Source: Yoonia tamlensis (lineage in GTDB: Bacteria > Pseudomonadota > Alphaproteobacteria > Rhodobacterales > Rhodobacteraceae). Taken from it: DNA of 64,000 bases. The stretch lies in the NCBI RefSeq assembly GCF_900115105.1, contig NZ_FOYP01000002.1, forward strand, positions 372,001 to 436,000, written 5' to 3'. The position numbers and the translations under genes were made by a program. Below the pieces are notes generated by a model. It saw nothing but the letters and a program-made list of their open reading frames with translations. It had not been told where the DNA came from and made no database searches. Each line of letters opens with the position of its first letter. The first letter of the stretch is position 1. Shown piece after piece: positions 56,541-64,000 of the stretch.

Positions 56541-57569
56541 GTGACCAGCCGTAACAAACGCCCTTTGACCCTGCGTGATGTATCCGAAGCATCGGGGGTC
56601 AGTGAAATGACCGTGAGCCGTGTGCTTCGCAACAAGGGCGACGTGAGCGCCGCGACCCGCCAGAAGGTACAGGATGCGGCCAAGCGTCTGGGCTATGTGC
56701 CCAACAAGATTGCAGGCGCACTTGCGTCGCAGCGGGTGAACCTTGTTGCGGTGATTATCCCGTCGCTGGGGAACATGGTTTTCCCCGAGGTTATGGCGGG
56801 TATTTCAGAGGTACTAGAGGATACAGTGTTGCAGCCGGTGGTTGGCGTTACCGATTATCTCCCTGAAAAAGAAGAAAAAGTTCTGTTCGAGATGCTTTCC
56901 TGGCGGCCGTCGGGCGTGATCATTGCGGGGCTGGAACATTCCGAAGCTTCGCGTGCGATGCTGAAACAGGCGGGCATTCCCGTGGTCGAGATCATGGACG
57001 TTGACGGCGAACCGATTGATGCCTGTGTTGGTATTTCGCACCGTCGTGCGGGCCGGATCATGGCCGAAGAAATCATCGCGGCCGGCTACAAGCGGATCGG
57101 CTTTATGGGCACAAAAATGCCGCTTGATCACCGCGCGCGCAAGCGGTTTGAAGGTTTCACCCGTACATTGGCCCAATCGGGCATCGAGATTGCAGATCAG
57201 GAGTTCTACTCGGGCGGGTCTGCATTGGCCAAGGGCCGCGAGATGACCGCCAAGATGATCGAACGCACTCCTGACCTTGATTTCCTGTATTTTTCCAACG
57301 ACATGATCGGCGCAGGCGGGCTGTTGTATCTGCTTGAAAAAGGCATCGACGTGCCGGGCAAGATCGGGCTTGCGGCCTTTAACGGTGTTGAATTGTTGGA
57401 CGGCTTACCAAGCCAGTTGGCAACGATGGATGCTTGCCGGCGCGAAATTGGCGTAAAGGCGGCGCAGATCATTGCCAGCTATCACAGCGGCGAAGACACC
57501 CAAGGCGGGAAAATCGTGACGCTAAGCCCCAAGCTTGCCTTCGGTGATACCCTGCGCCGCCGCGGATAA
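56541..57569 (+). CDS. LacI-family transcriptional regulator, GntR(gluconate)-like
   Basis: 342 aa. HTH LRDVSEASGVSEMTVSRVLR (about 11-30) with minor-groove hinge KLGY-like RLGYVPNKIAGALAS, then the effector domain (VAVIIPSLGNMVFPEVMAGI near 70, FSNDMIGAGGLLYLLEKGI near 252). Resembles regulators of gluconate use. The start is GTG at 56541 behind AGGATAA. Its target genes are not adjacent; the pgm and polyol genes are upstream. Confidence 0.85.
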   Translation: MTSRNKRPLTLRDVSEASGVSEMTVSRVLRNKGDVSAATRQKVQDAAKRLGYVPNKIAGALASQRVNLVAVIIPSLGNMVFPEVMAGISEVLEDTVLQPVVGVTDYLPEKEEKVLFEMLSWRPSGVIIAGLEHSEASRAMLKQAGIPVVEIMDVDGEPIDACVGISHRRAGRIMAEEIIAAGYKRIGFMGTKMPLDHRARKRFEGFTRTLAQSGIEIADQEFYSGGSALAKGREMTAKMIERTPDLDFLYFSNDMIGAGGLLYLLEKGIDVPGKIGLAAFNGVELLDGLPSQLATMDACRREIGVKAAQIIASYHSGEDTQGGKIVTLSPKLAFGDTLRRRG

Positions 57570-57651
57570 CACCTGCGCAGTGGCACATAAGTATCTGACC
57601 TGGCCGTCGCGCTTTGCGCTATGATTGGACAAAGCGAACGCGACCGACAGG

Positions 57652-58224
57652 ATGACCATGACCCCAGAGCTAGCCCTTGCTGCACGTGCGGGATTGCCGG
57701 ATCCGTTGCGGGTATTGATCAAAGAATTCCCGCGCGATGCATGGCAGGACCACCCGCAATATTCACAACTGATCGCATTTTGGTTGGACCGACATCTGAT
57801 GTTTCGCCGGCTTTTGACGCATCTGAACGATGATCTCGAAGCCATTTTGGACGCGCGCAGTGATACTGACACCTATAAACGCGGTTTGGCGCGCTATGGC
57901 GGTATGTTGATCAACCAGTTGCACGGGCACCACCAGATTGAGGATACGCAATATTTCCCCGTGATGGCACAGCTTGATACGCCGGTGGCGCGCGGGTTTG
58001 ATCTGCTTGATTCGGATCATCATGCGATGGACGGGTTGCTTGCAGGGCTGACGGATGCGGCCAATGGTGTACTAAAGGCAGATGCAGCAGGGCTGCGCGA
58101 TGCGCTGGGCGGTTTGCACGGTGTATTGGACGGGTTCGGAACGATGCTTAACCGGCATCTTGTCGACGAAGAGGAACTGGTTGTGCCGGTCTTGCTGAAA
58201 TACGCGCCTGCCCAGTTCCGTTAA
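57652..58224 (+). CDS. Hemerythrin-domain protein
   Basis: 190 aa. A hemerythrin-like four-helix bundle with iron ligands at HLMFRRLLTH, HGHHQIEDTQYF, SDHHAMDG and NRHLVDEEE. It may bind oxygen or nitric oxide, or protect iron. ATG 57652 is preceded directly by AGG; ATG 57658, two codons later, has AGGA at better spacing and may be the real start. A strong terminator follows at once. Confidence 0.85.
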   Translation: MTMTPELALAARAGLPDPLRVLIKEFPRDAWQDHPQYSQLIAFWLDRHLMFRRLLTHLNDDLEAILDARSDTDTYKRGLARYGGMLINQLHGHHQIEDTQYFPVMAQLDTPVARGFDLLDSDHHAMDGLLAGLTDAANGVLKADAAGLRDALGGLHGVLDGFGTMLNRHLVDEEELVVPVLLKYAPAQFR

Positions 58225-58228
58225 TGCA

Positions 58229-58256
58229 AAAAGGGCGCCACATCGGGCGCCCTTTT
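58229..58256. terminator. Bidirectional intrinsic terminator
   Basis: AAAAGGGCGCC / GGCGCCCTTTT, 11-bp perfect arms, 6-nt loop, between the hemerythrin gene (+) and the PilJ-like gene (-). Confidence 0.92.
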
Positions 58257-58274
58257 GTTTCGCTTGTTGGCGCC

Positions 58275-59219
58275 TTATAGGCCCAGCTTCGAGTTCTTGT
58301 CATATTGCACGGTCACGTTGTTCATCCGCGATTCGATGCCGAGGAAGGCAAAGAACAGACGTTGGCGTGCCGCTTGGTCGATTGTTTCGCCGTTTTGGAC
58401 TTGGGCCAGAAGCGGCTGTACCGCGTCCCATTCTTCAACTGCGAACTGCAGACCTTCTTCGATCCGTTCTGTTGGCGGCGGGCGAACGCCCACGCTTTCC
58501 AGACCGTTGCGCAAGGCTGACAGCGTGTCGCTGAACAGTTTGGCGCTCTTGGCAAGCTCTGCTTGGGCTTCTTCGACATTGATCCCCGAAGCAATCAGGC
58601 AAACGTTTTTGGACATTTGCGCGGCCAGCGTCCGCTGACGACCGGAAAGGTCGATCAAAAGAGCATCAGCATGCAAAAGTGCTACGGGGTCCGCATATTG
58701 TCCGGTGATTTCACTGACAAGGATGTTGGCAGTGCGCAAGAGCGGGTCACTTTGGTCCGCGAGCGCCTTGATTTGCGCCGTATCATCCGCCGCAACAGCG
58801 GTTGCAGTGGCCTGTTCAAGAAGCGGGCCCCAAGCTGTGTTCAGCTCGTCGATCACTTGCAAGGTCCGTGCGCGGGTTTCGTCGCCCAACACGCCCATGC
58901 CGCGATTTCCGTGAAGCAATGCTTCGCTGATCACACCAAACTGTTGCGCAGAGATTTGCAGAACGGCCTGGCTTTCACGCACGGTGATACCGGAGTTAAG
59001 GTTGCAAGCCGATGCAATGATGCGTTGGCTCAGGGTTGATAGTTGACCCGCAATGTTAATGCGTTCGCTGGCACCCACATCGGTTGCGATGCTTTGTGCA
59101 GTGGCACCCGTCGCAAGGCAAAGCCCGATCGAGGCTGCTGTAACAATCCGGCTTAGTCCTGAAAACGCGAACCGCCGAGATGCTGTCAACTTTATTGGTA
59201 GTTTACTTTGGTTTGACAT
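58275..59219 (-). CDS. Secreted protein with two PilJ/NarX-type sensor repeats
   Basis: 314 aa, predicted periplasmic. Signal peptide to about residue 42 (ends ATGATAQ). Two copies of a type IV pili MCP-N (PilJ-like) helix: RINIAGQLSTLSQRI starting at 53 and LIDLSGRQRTLAAQM starting at 188. Each has a Cys 14 residues after the Gly (C72 and C207) and then SGI at the same distance. No transmembrane or signalling domain follows, so it cannot signal alone. AAAGGAAA lies before the ATG. The next gene upstream is the PstS-OmpA protein, 136 bp away. Confidence 0.8.
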   Translation of the reverse strand: MSNQSKLPIKLTASRRFAFSGLSRIVTAASIGLCLATGATAQSIATDVGASERINIAGQLSTLSQRIIASACNLNSGITVRESQAVLQISAQQFGVISEALLHGNRGMGVLGDETRARTLQVIDELNTAWGPLLEQATATAVAADDTAQIKALADQSDPLLRTANILVSEITGQYADPVALLHADALLIDLSGRQRTLAAQMSKNVCLIASGINVEEAQAELAKSAKLFSDTLSALRNGLESVGVRPPPTERIEEGLQFAVEEWDAVQPLLAQVQNGETIDQAARQRLFFAFLGIESRMNNVTVQYDKNSKLGL

Positions 59220-59355
59220 ATCGTTTCCTTTATCGATCCCATCTCAGACGCTGGCGCAGGCAAAGTGAAGTCTTGCGTTGCTAAGCGGCGGCGCTAGGCG
59301 GAGCTTTGCCAGTGCTGGCGCGTGATTTGGGTTCGGTTGGTCGTTGGCTGGACAA

Positions 59356-60933
59356 TTACGCGGGTGATTTGATCCAAACTTCGACGCGACGGTTGATGCG
59401 GCGGCCTTCTTGGTCTGCGTTACAGCCTGACGGTGCAATTTCCCCATAACCTACGGAAGAGAACGAAATGTTGTTCATCCGGTCGCCAGCAAATGCGATC
59501 AGCTCTTGCAAAACTTGCGCAGCGCGCTGTTCTGACAGGTCGCGGTTGCCATCGAACTGACCAACGTCGTCGGTGAAACCGACCAACAGGACTTCTGTGC
59601 CAGCAGGTTGTGTTTCAAGATAGCTGACCAGACGGTCACGGTCGATCCGACCACGTTCATCAAGTTGCGCAGAGCCTGTGCGGAAGCGGAAGGTTGTTGA
59701 CAGGCGGTCATAATCGACCATCTGACCCAACATTGCACGCATGAAGCCTGCTTCGTAGGCATCAGCAGACGGATCAAGCAAGCTAAGCGCGCGGCTGCTG
59801 TCCAGCGACTGTTCACGGCGGTCAACACCGAAGCCGATAAAGCCGGCCTTGCCGATCAGGCTATCTGCGGCATTGGATGTCGCGTAGTTCACGAATGCAC
59901 GTGACTGGTCGGAAATTGTGTCTTCACGTGTGTAGAGATACAAGCGACGCTGCAACGCGTATTCTTCGGTACGTGCCGAGAATGCGTCAGGTGTCATTGT
60001 GATCCCGCATTCGTTGATCAGGTTCACAGGGTTCGCGCCACGCTGGAACGAATAACCGACAACGCCAATGGCGCCTTGTGTTTCGTTAACCAGTTGTGAA
60101 GCTTCGCCACCGCTAGAAGCAATAACGGCACCGGATGCAAGCGGTGCACCGGCTTCGCCAAAGATACGTTCTTCGAATACGGCACGCGTACCAGAGTCTT
60201 CGGACTGTGTAACAACCGTAATCGGCAGATCGGGACCGTCAACTTGTGACCAGTTGCTGATTTCGCCTGAATAGATGGCGCGTACCTGTTCGGTTGTCAG
60301 TGTTTCAATCGGGTTTGCCGCATTGGTGATCATGACAAGACTATCGATCGCGATGATATGTTCTTGGGCTGGGTCGACCATGTTGCCGGCACCGGCGTCA
60401 CGCAGGCTGCGCGCTTCGTCCGGAACGATGCGGCGCGATGACATCGCAATTTCGGATTCATCCGCAAGCAGGATTTCGAAACCTTCTGTTGAGCCCTTTG
60501 AATCAACAAGGAAAGATACGATATCGTCGCCAAAGCCCTGATCGGCGGTCAATGTTGCGACCAACTGGCCTGGCTGGCCGGCGTTTTCAGTCGAGGCAGC
60601 GTCAAGCGAACCGGCATAGCCTTCGAGAAGCAGCGGCATCAAGCCTGAACCGACAACGTCAGAACCGGCAATTGTAATGTCGGTTTCAACTGCGCCGAAT
60701 GAAGGGCAGGAATCGCCGGAACAGCTTACGCGGCTGGCTGCAACGCGCAGTTCACCCAGTGCCGTCGAGATAATATAGGCGTTATCCTGAAAATCGATGA
60801 ACTCACCAGTCATGTTCACTGTGCCGTCAGCAGAGGAAAGTGTGACTTCTCCGGCCTGTGTCATGCCCGCAAAGGCTAGTCCGCTTGCAATGGTAATCAT
60901 GCCCAATGCAACATGCTTTCGCTTACTCATCAT
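59356..60933 (-). CDS. PstS-like binding domain fused to OmpA peptidoglycan-binding domain
   Basis: 525 aa. Signal peptide 1-27. Residues about 85-395 are a phosphate-type substrate-binding domain (TITIAGSDVVGSGLMP-like DITIAGSDVVGSG, EISNWSQVDGPDLPITVV, SEDSGTRAVFEERI), and residues about 405-525 an OmpA domain (FRTGSAQLDERGR, VLLVGFTDDVG, DLSEQRAAQVLQEL, GRRINRRVEVWI) with the Asp and Arg that bind meso-diaminopimelate. So a ligand-binding module fixed to the cell wall. Two Cys near residue 70-76 (SCSGDSC). Strong ribosome site GGAGGAGA. Confidence 0.85.
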   Translation of the reverse strand: MMSKRKHVALGMITIASGLAFAGMTQAGEVTLSSADGTVNMTGEFIDFQDNAYIISTALGELRVAASRVSCSGDSCPSFGAVETDITIAGSDVVGSGLMPLLLEGYAGSLDAASTENAGQPGQLVATLTADQGFGDDIVSFLVDSKGSTEGFEILLADESEIAMSSRRIVPDEARSLRDAGAGNMVDPAQEHIIAIDSLVMITNAANPIETLTTEQVRAIYSGEISNWSQVDGPDLPITVVTQSEDSGTRAVFEERIFGEAGAPLASGAVIASSGGEASQLVNETQGAIGVVGYSFQRGANPVNLINECGITMTPDAFSARTEEYALQRRLYLYTREDTISDQSRAFVNYATSNAADSLIGKAGFIGFGVDRREQSLDSSRALSLLDPSADAYEAGFMRAMLGQMVDYDRLSTTFRFRTGSAQLDERGRIDRDRLVSYLETQPAGTEVLLVGFTDDVGQFDGNRDLSEQRAAQVLQELIAFAGDRMNNISFSSVGYGEIAPSGCNADQEGRRINRRVEVWIKSPA

Positions 60934-61210
60934 TAATAAATCTCCTCCCTGGGGTTGGTCGTTCGGCGATGGCGATAAACCGCCGAAAACGGGCTCCCAG
61001 AATAATGTGTCTAGTAACGACCATTAACAGATTTAATTGTGCGCAAAATGCGGCGAATTTTTTCCAAATTAGAGGAAATGGCGGCAATTCATAGCAAAAC
61101 GTAAACTTTTTGGATTAAAACGCGCCTTATGGTTGTGTTTGATCCCGTTTTGACGCTCGCGGGCGCGACTCGGTTTGCGCGATTCGTGGATGATATTGCC
61201 GCAGGCAGCA
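60934..61210 (-). other. 277-bp regulatory gap upstream of the PstS-OmpA gene
   Basis: AT-rich compared with flanking genes. No gene seen. It contains three short CAAAACG-type repeats (CAAAATG 61044, CAAAACG 61095, TAAAACG 61116) and TTAACAGATTTAA, which has the wrong spacing for CtrA. It probably holds the promoter and regulator sites for the two genes at 58275-60933. Confidence 0.3.
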
Positions 61211-61909
61211 TCACACCATACGAATGACGTCTTTATCTATCGCAAGCATATATCCCTGACGGGCGATGTTCTTGACCAGCAGTTCGCTGACCATCTGGTT
61301 GCCAAGCGTGTCGCGCAGGCGTTTGATCCGTGTGGCGCCGGCGGCTTCTTCACAATCAGAACTGTCGCGCCCTGAAATGACGGCTTCGATTTCGGCCCCA
61401 GAAAGCACTTCGTCATCCATGCGCGCTTCGGCCAGAACGGAAAGCGTTTCAATCGCGGCGGGGGTCAGTTTGAATTCAAAGTCGTTCAGATAAACGGCAT
61501 TTTGGTCACGGCTAATTGTCAGTGAATTCACCTCGATGCCCTGGCGTTCGATGCGGCCCATGCGGCGGTTCAGCATCACCAGCATGGCCAGAAACGCCAC
61601 GGCCGCGATCAAAAGCGCTGTCGCAAAGACTAGCAACACAAAGATGACAAAGCGGTAGGATGATAAAGTATCGGAAAACGCCGTGCCCGACTGGGCCAGA
61701 ATTTCAAGAAGCTTGATCTCGGCATTACCGGTTAATGTATCGTTTTCGACAAACAGCCTTTCAACGCGCAGGTTGAACGCGTTGGCATCAGGCAGGTTGA
61801 TAAACAAAAGAACAGCAGCGATTGCGAGGATCAGCACAATTGCGACGATACCCGTCACAACAATCCGCGATCCGATTTCACGCGCTTCAGTAGCGGAGGA
61901 AGTAGTCAC
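61211..61909 (-). CDS. Membrane-bound winged-helix regulator
   Basis: 232 aa. Two membrane helices (about 16-38 and 86-113) around a ~47-residue periplasmic loop, then a cytoplasmic OmpR/PhoB-type winged helix (about 125-226: VYLNDFEFKLTPAAIETLSVLAE in pieces, RIKRLRDTL, VKNIARQGYML). It resembles ToxR in being a one-component membrane regulator but with reverse order (membrane part first, DNA-binding domain last). GTG start at 61909 with AAGGGA upstream; it overlaps the upstream small gene by 23 bp. No receiver domain, so no phosphorelay is expected. Confidence 0.8.
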   Translation of the reverse strand: MTTSSATEAREIGSRIVVTGIVAIVLILAIAAVLLFINLPDANAFNLRVERLFVENDTLTGNAEIKLLEILAQSGTAFSDTLSSYRFVIFVLLVFATALLIAAVAFLAMLVMLNRRMGRIERQGIEVNSLTISRDQNAVYLNDFEFKLTPAAIETLSVLAEARMDDEVLSGAEIEAVISGRDSSDCEEAAGATRIKRLRDTLGNQMVSELLVKNIARQGYMLAIDKDVIRMV

Positions 61910-62168
61910 CAGCGCTGTCCCTTCTTTCTTCTAGCCCGGCATCTTCAAAGACACCCAGCACATTCAATAATGCCCAACCGTCACTTTGTAGTGCCGGACG
62001 TAGCTGTTCTTCGGCTGACTGTATACTACAAGCGCCGCGCACCTGTGTCACACCATAGTGTAGCCGCAATGGGTCGTCTTGCTTGGCCTTATAATCGGCA
62101 TAGCAATCGGCCTGTGCGGACACCGCTGTCAGACAAAAGATCATGAATGTGTAAGAAAGAAGTTTCAT
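61887..62168 (-). CDS. Small exported protein of unknown function, cotranscribed with the regulator
   Basis: 93 aa. Signal peptide 1-20 (SYTFMIFCLTAVSAQA); two Cys remain in the mature part (DCYADY, GACSIQ), able to form a disulfide. I recognise no family. It overlaps the membrane-bound regulator by 23 bp, so the two are translated together and it may bind or modulate the regulator's periplasmic loop. No clear ribosome site. Confidence 0.7.
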   Translation of the reverse strand: MKLLSYTFMIFCLTAVSAQADCYADYKAKQDDPLRLHYGVTQVRGACSIQSAEEQLRPALQSDGWALLNVLGVFEDAGLEERRDSAGDYFLRY

Positions 62169-62336
62169 GGTTTTTAACTGACCTCAATGCGCCGTGATAT
62201 TCAATAACGTCTTATGTTATCGCGCCGGCCATCGCATAACCATCCCCCGATATTGTTTGGCAGCCCGCGGCGGCGGCAATTTCATTTTATTAGCGTCGAC
62301 CCGATCTCAAAGGCGCAGCAGATGAAAGGAAAACAT

Positions 62337-62762
62337 ATGTTTAAATCAGTAATCGCTGGCATCACTGCCCTGTCACTCACCTTTGCGACCGCAATGCCTG
62401 CACAGGCAAACGGTTTTGACCGTGATGATGTCGGCAAGATTATAATCGGCATTGCCGCGCTGGCCGCGTTGAATGCGGCGATCGAAAACAACCGTCGTGA
62501 CCGGCAGCAGCCCGAAACACCCCAACACCCGACCAGCGGCAACAACCAGCAAAGCCTGCCGCAGTCATGCATGGAACGGATCGATACCCGCTATGGCGAA
62601 CACCGCATGCTGATGCGCCGCTGTTTGCAGCGCAACGATATCCGCGTGCGCGATCTGCCCAACCGCTGCGAAGTGCGCCTGTTCACGGATGACGGCCCGC
62701 GCAACGGTTTTGACCCTGCATGTTTGCGTCAGGCGGGCTACCGGATTGATCGGCGCCACTAA
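62337..62762 (+). CDS. Small exported Cys-containing protein, unknown function
   Basis: 141 aa. Signal peptide 1-24 (MFKSVIAGITALSLTFATAM). A short hydrophobic stretch IIIGIAALAALNAAI near 35-49, a Gln/Asn/Pro linker, then a basic domain with four Cys (SCMERI, RRCLQR, NRCEVR, PACLRQ). No family recognised. AAAGGA precedes ATG 62337; an upstream in-frame start at 62214 is not supported. It has its own terminator and is divergent from the small gene at 61887-62168. Confidence 0.75.
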   Translation: MFKSVIAGITALSLTFATAMPAQANGFDRDDVGKIIIGIAALAALNAAIENNRRDRQQPETPQHPTSGNNQQSLPQSCMERIDTRYGEHRMLMRRCLQRNDIRVRDLPNRCEVRLFTDDGPRNGFDPACLRQAGYRIDRRH

Positions 62763-62810
62763 GGCGCAGACAGTCAGCGCGGCTTCAGGCCCCGGTCGCC
62801 GCGCCACCTT

Positions 62811-62845
62811 GGGGCAAGGGTTTGATATGGCCCTTGCCCCTTTTT
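62811..62845 (+). terminator. Intrinsic terminator
   Basis: GGGGCAAGGG / CCCTTGCCCC, 10-bp perfect arms, 10-nt loop, then five Ts. It ends the gene at 62337-62762 before rnhB. Confidence 0.92.
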
Positions 62846-62882
62846 ATCTTGAAACCTGATCCGGCTTCTGGTCACTGGCCCC

Positions 62883-63500
62883 ATGACACAACCGGATTAC
62901 ACTTTTGAACAGGCCGCGCGAGATAGCGGCTTTTTGGCAATTGCAGGCGTGGATGAGGTCGGGCGCGGGCCATTGGCAGGGCCCGTCGTAGCGGCAGCCG
63001 TGATCCTTAATCCCGCCAATATTCCCGCAGGGCTGAATGACAGCAAAAAACTGACCGCCAAAAAGCGTGACGCGCTTTATGATGCGATCATGGCGGCGGC
63101 GGATGTGTCACTGGCGCAGGCGACAGTGGCCGAAATTGATGAACATAATATCTTGCGCGCCTCGCATATTGCGATGGTGCGAGCGATTGCGGGGCTGGCG
63201 CGTCCGGCTGACTATGCGCTGATTGATGGCAACCTTGTGCCGCGCGGGTTGGCCATTGCCAATGAAACAATCGTCAAAGGCGACGGGCGCAGCCTGTCGA
63301 TCGCGGCGGCCTCTGTCATTGCCAAAGTGTGGCGCGATAGACACATGGTGGATTTGGCGCAACAGTACCCCGGCTATGGCTGGGAAAAGAACGCAGGTTA
63401 CCCGACGGCGGCGCATAAATCGGGATTGGCAAATCTTGGTGTCACCCCTCACCATAGACGTTCGTTCAAACCGGTGCACAATATCTTGTATCAAGAGTAA
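62883..63500 (+). CDS. rnhB: Ribonuclease HII
   Basis: 205 aa. Removes ribonucleotides and RNA-DNA hybrids. Catalytic acids in GVDEVGRGPLAGPVV (Asp and Glu near 23-24), ALIDGN (Asp near 114) and AAASVIAKVWRDR (Asp near 151), with PGYGWEKNAGYPTAAH downstream. Located before ccrM, a conserved alphaproteobacterial pairing. Confidence 0.95.
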   Translation: MTQPDYTFEQAARDSGFLAIAGVDEVGRGPLAGPVVAAAVILNPANIPAGLNDSKKLTAKKRDALYDAIMAAADVSLAQATVAEIDEHNILRASHIAMVRAIAGLARPADYALIDGNLVPRGLAIANETIVKGDGRSLSIAAASVIAKVWRDRHMVDLAQQYPGYGWEKNAGYPTAAHKSGLANLGVTPHHRRSFKPVHNILYQE

Positions 63501-63513
63501 ATTGTAACCCATT

Positions 63514-63552
63514 GATTCAATAAAGTTTTTGACAGCGAATCGTCTGTGACTC
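63514..63552 (+). promoter_or_regulatory. Cluster of three GANTC sites in the ccrM promoter
   Basis: GATTC (63514), GAATC (63537) and GACTC (63548) lie within 39 bp; the last two fall in the spacer behind TTGACA (63529-63534). GANTC is the target of CcrM, whose gene starts at 63605. Confidence 0.65.
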
Positions 63553-63559
63553 ACACTAG

Positions 63560-64000
<441 letters not shown>

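Noticed and set aside
61023..61036. CtrA box TTAACAGATTTAA upstream of the PstS-OmpA gene
   Set aside because: Spacer is 5 nt rather than 7, outside the CtrA consensus.

Overview
The window is ordinary chromosomal DNA from an alphaproteobacterium, most likely a marine roseobacter-type Rhodobacteraceae. The evidence is gene content and order (rimP-nusA-ylxR-infB, argJ beside secA, hemD-Mic60-hemY, a CcrM-type GANTC methylase), alphaproteobacterial regulatory signals (an RpoH promoter at dnaK, a CtrA box, GANTC sites at ccrM), frequent TTG/GTG starts and moderately high G+C. I cannot name the genus. I saw no insertion sequence, prophage, CRISPR array or rRNA operon.

Layout. 0-2.5 kb: binding protein and ATPase of a sugar ABC transporter whose permeases must lie upstream. 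2.5-8 kb: rimP-nusA-ylxR-infB operon with a promoter and an attenuator-like leader. 8-10.5 kb (minus): PpiC isomerase, argJ, mutT. 10.7-14.4 kb: secA and an unrecognised membrane-anchored protein. 14.4-18.4 kb (minus): radC, dnaJ, dnaK. 18.6-27.3 kb: polysaccharide locus (ABC-2 permease, PAP phosphatase, kdsB, galU, two paralogous glycosyltransferases, a GT14-like transferase and a double sulfotransferase), suggesting a sulfated surface polysaccharide. 27.3-32 kb (minus): lptC-lptA-lptB-hpf-ptsN behind kpsF and rnd. 32-36 kb: a GGDEF/EAL protein divergent from a Wza-like export lipoprotein with a CtrA box between them. 36-42.4 kb: ahcY, extensin-like protein, small DUF genes, and tsaD-gpsA-yciI-EVE. 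42.4-45.9 kb: hemD, Mic60-like, hemY. 45.9-57.6 kb: carbohydrate block (KDG kinase, GntR and LacI regulators, smoEFG-mtlK-smoK polyol uptake/oxidation, pgm, tRNA-Arg, second LacI regulator). 57.6-62.8 kb: hemerythrin protein, then an envelope group of a PilJ-like secreted protein, a PstS-OmpA fusion, a membrane-bound winged-helix regulator and small exported proteins. 62.9-64 kb: rnhB and the 5' part of ccrM.

How parts fit. PAP left by sulfotransferases would be removed by the CysQ-type phosphatase; KdsB and KpsF supply Kdo; GalU supplies UDP-glucose; the permease and the Wza-like lipoprotein could export the product. Polyols imported by SmoEFGK would be oxidised by MtlK under the adjacent LacI regulator. 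The least explained region is 58.3-62.2 kb, which looks like an undescribed envelope-sensing group.
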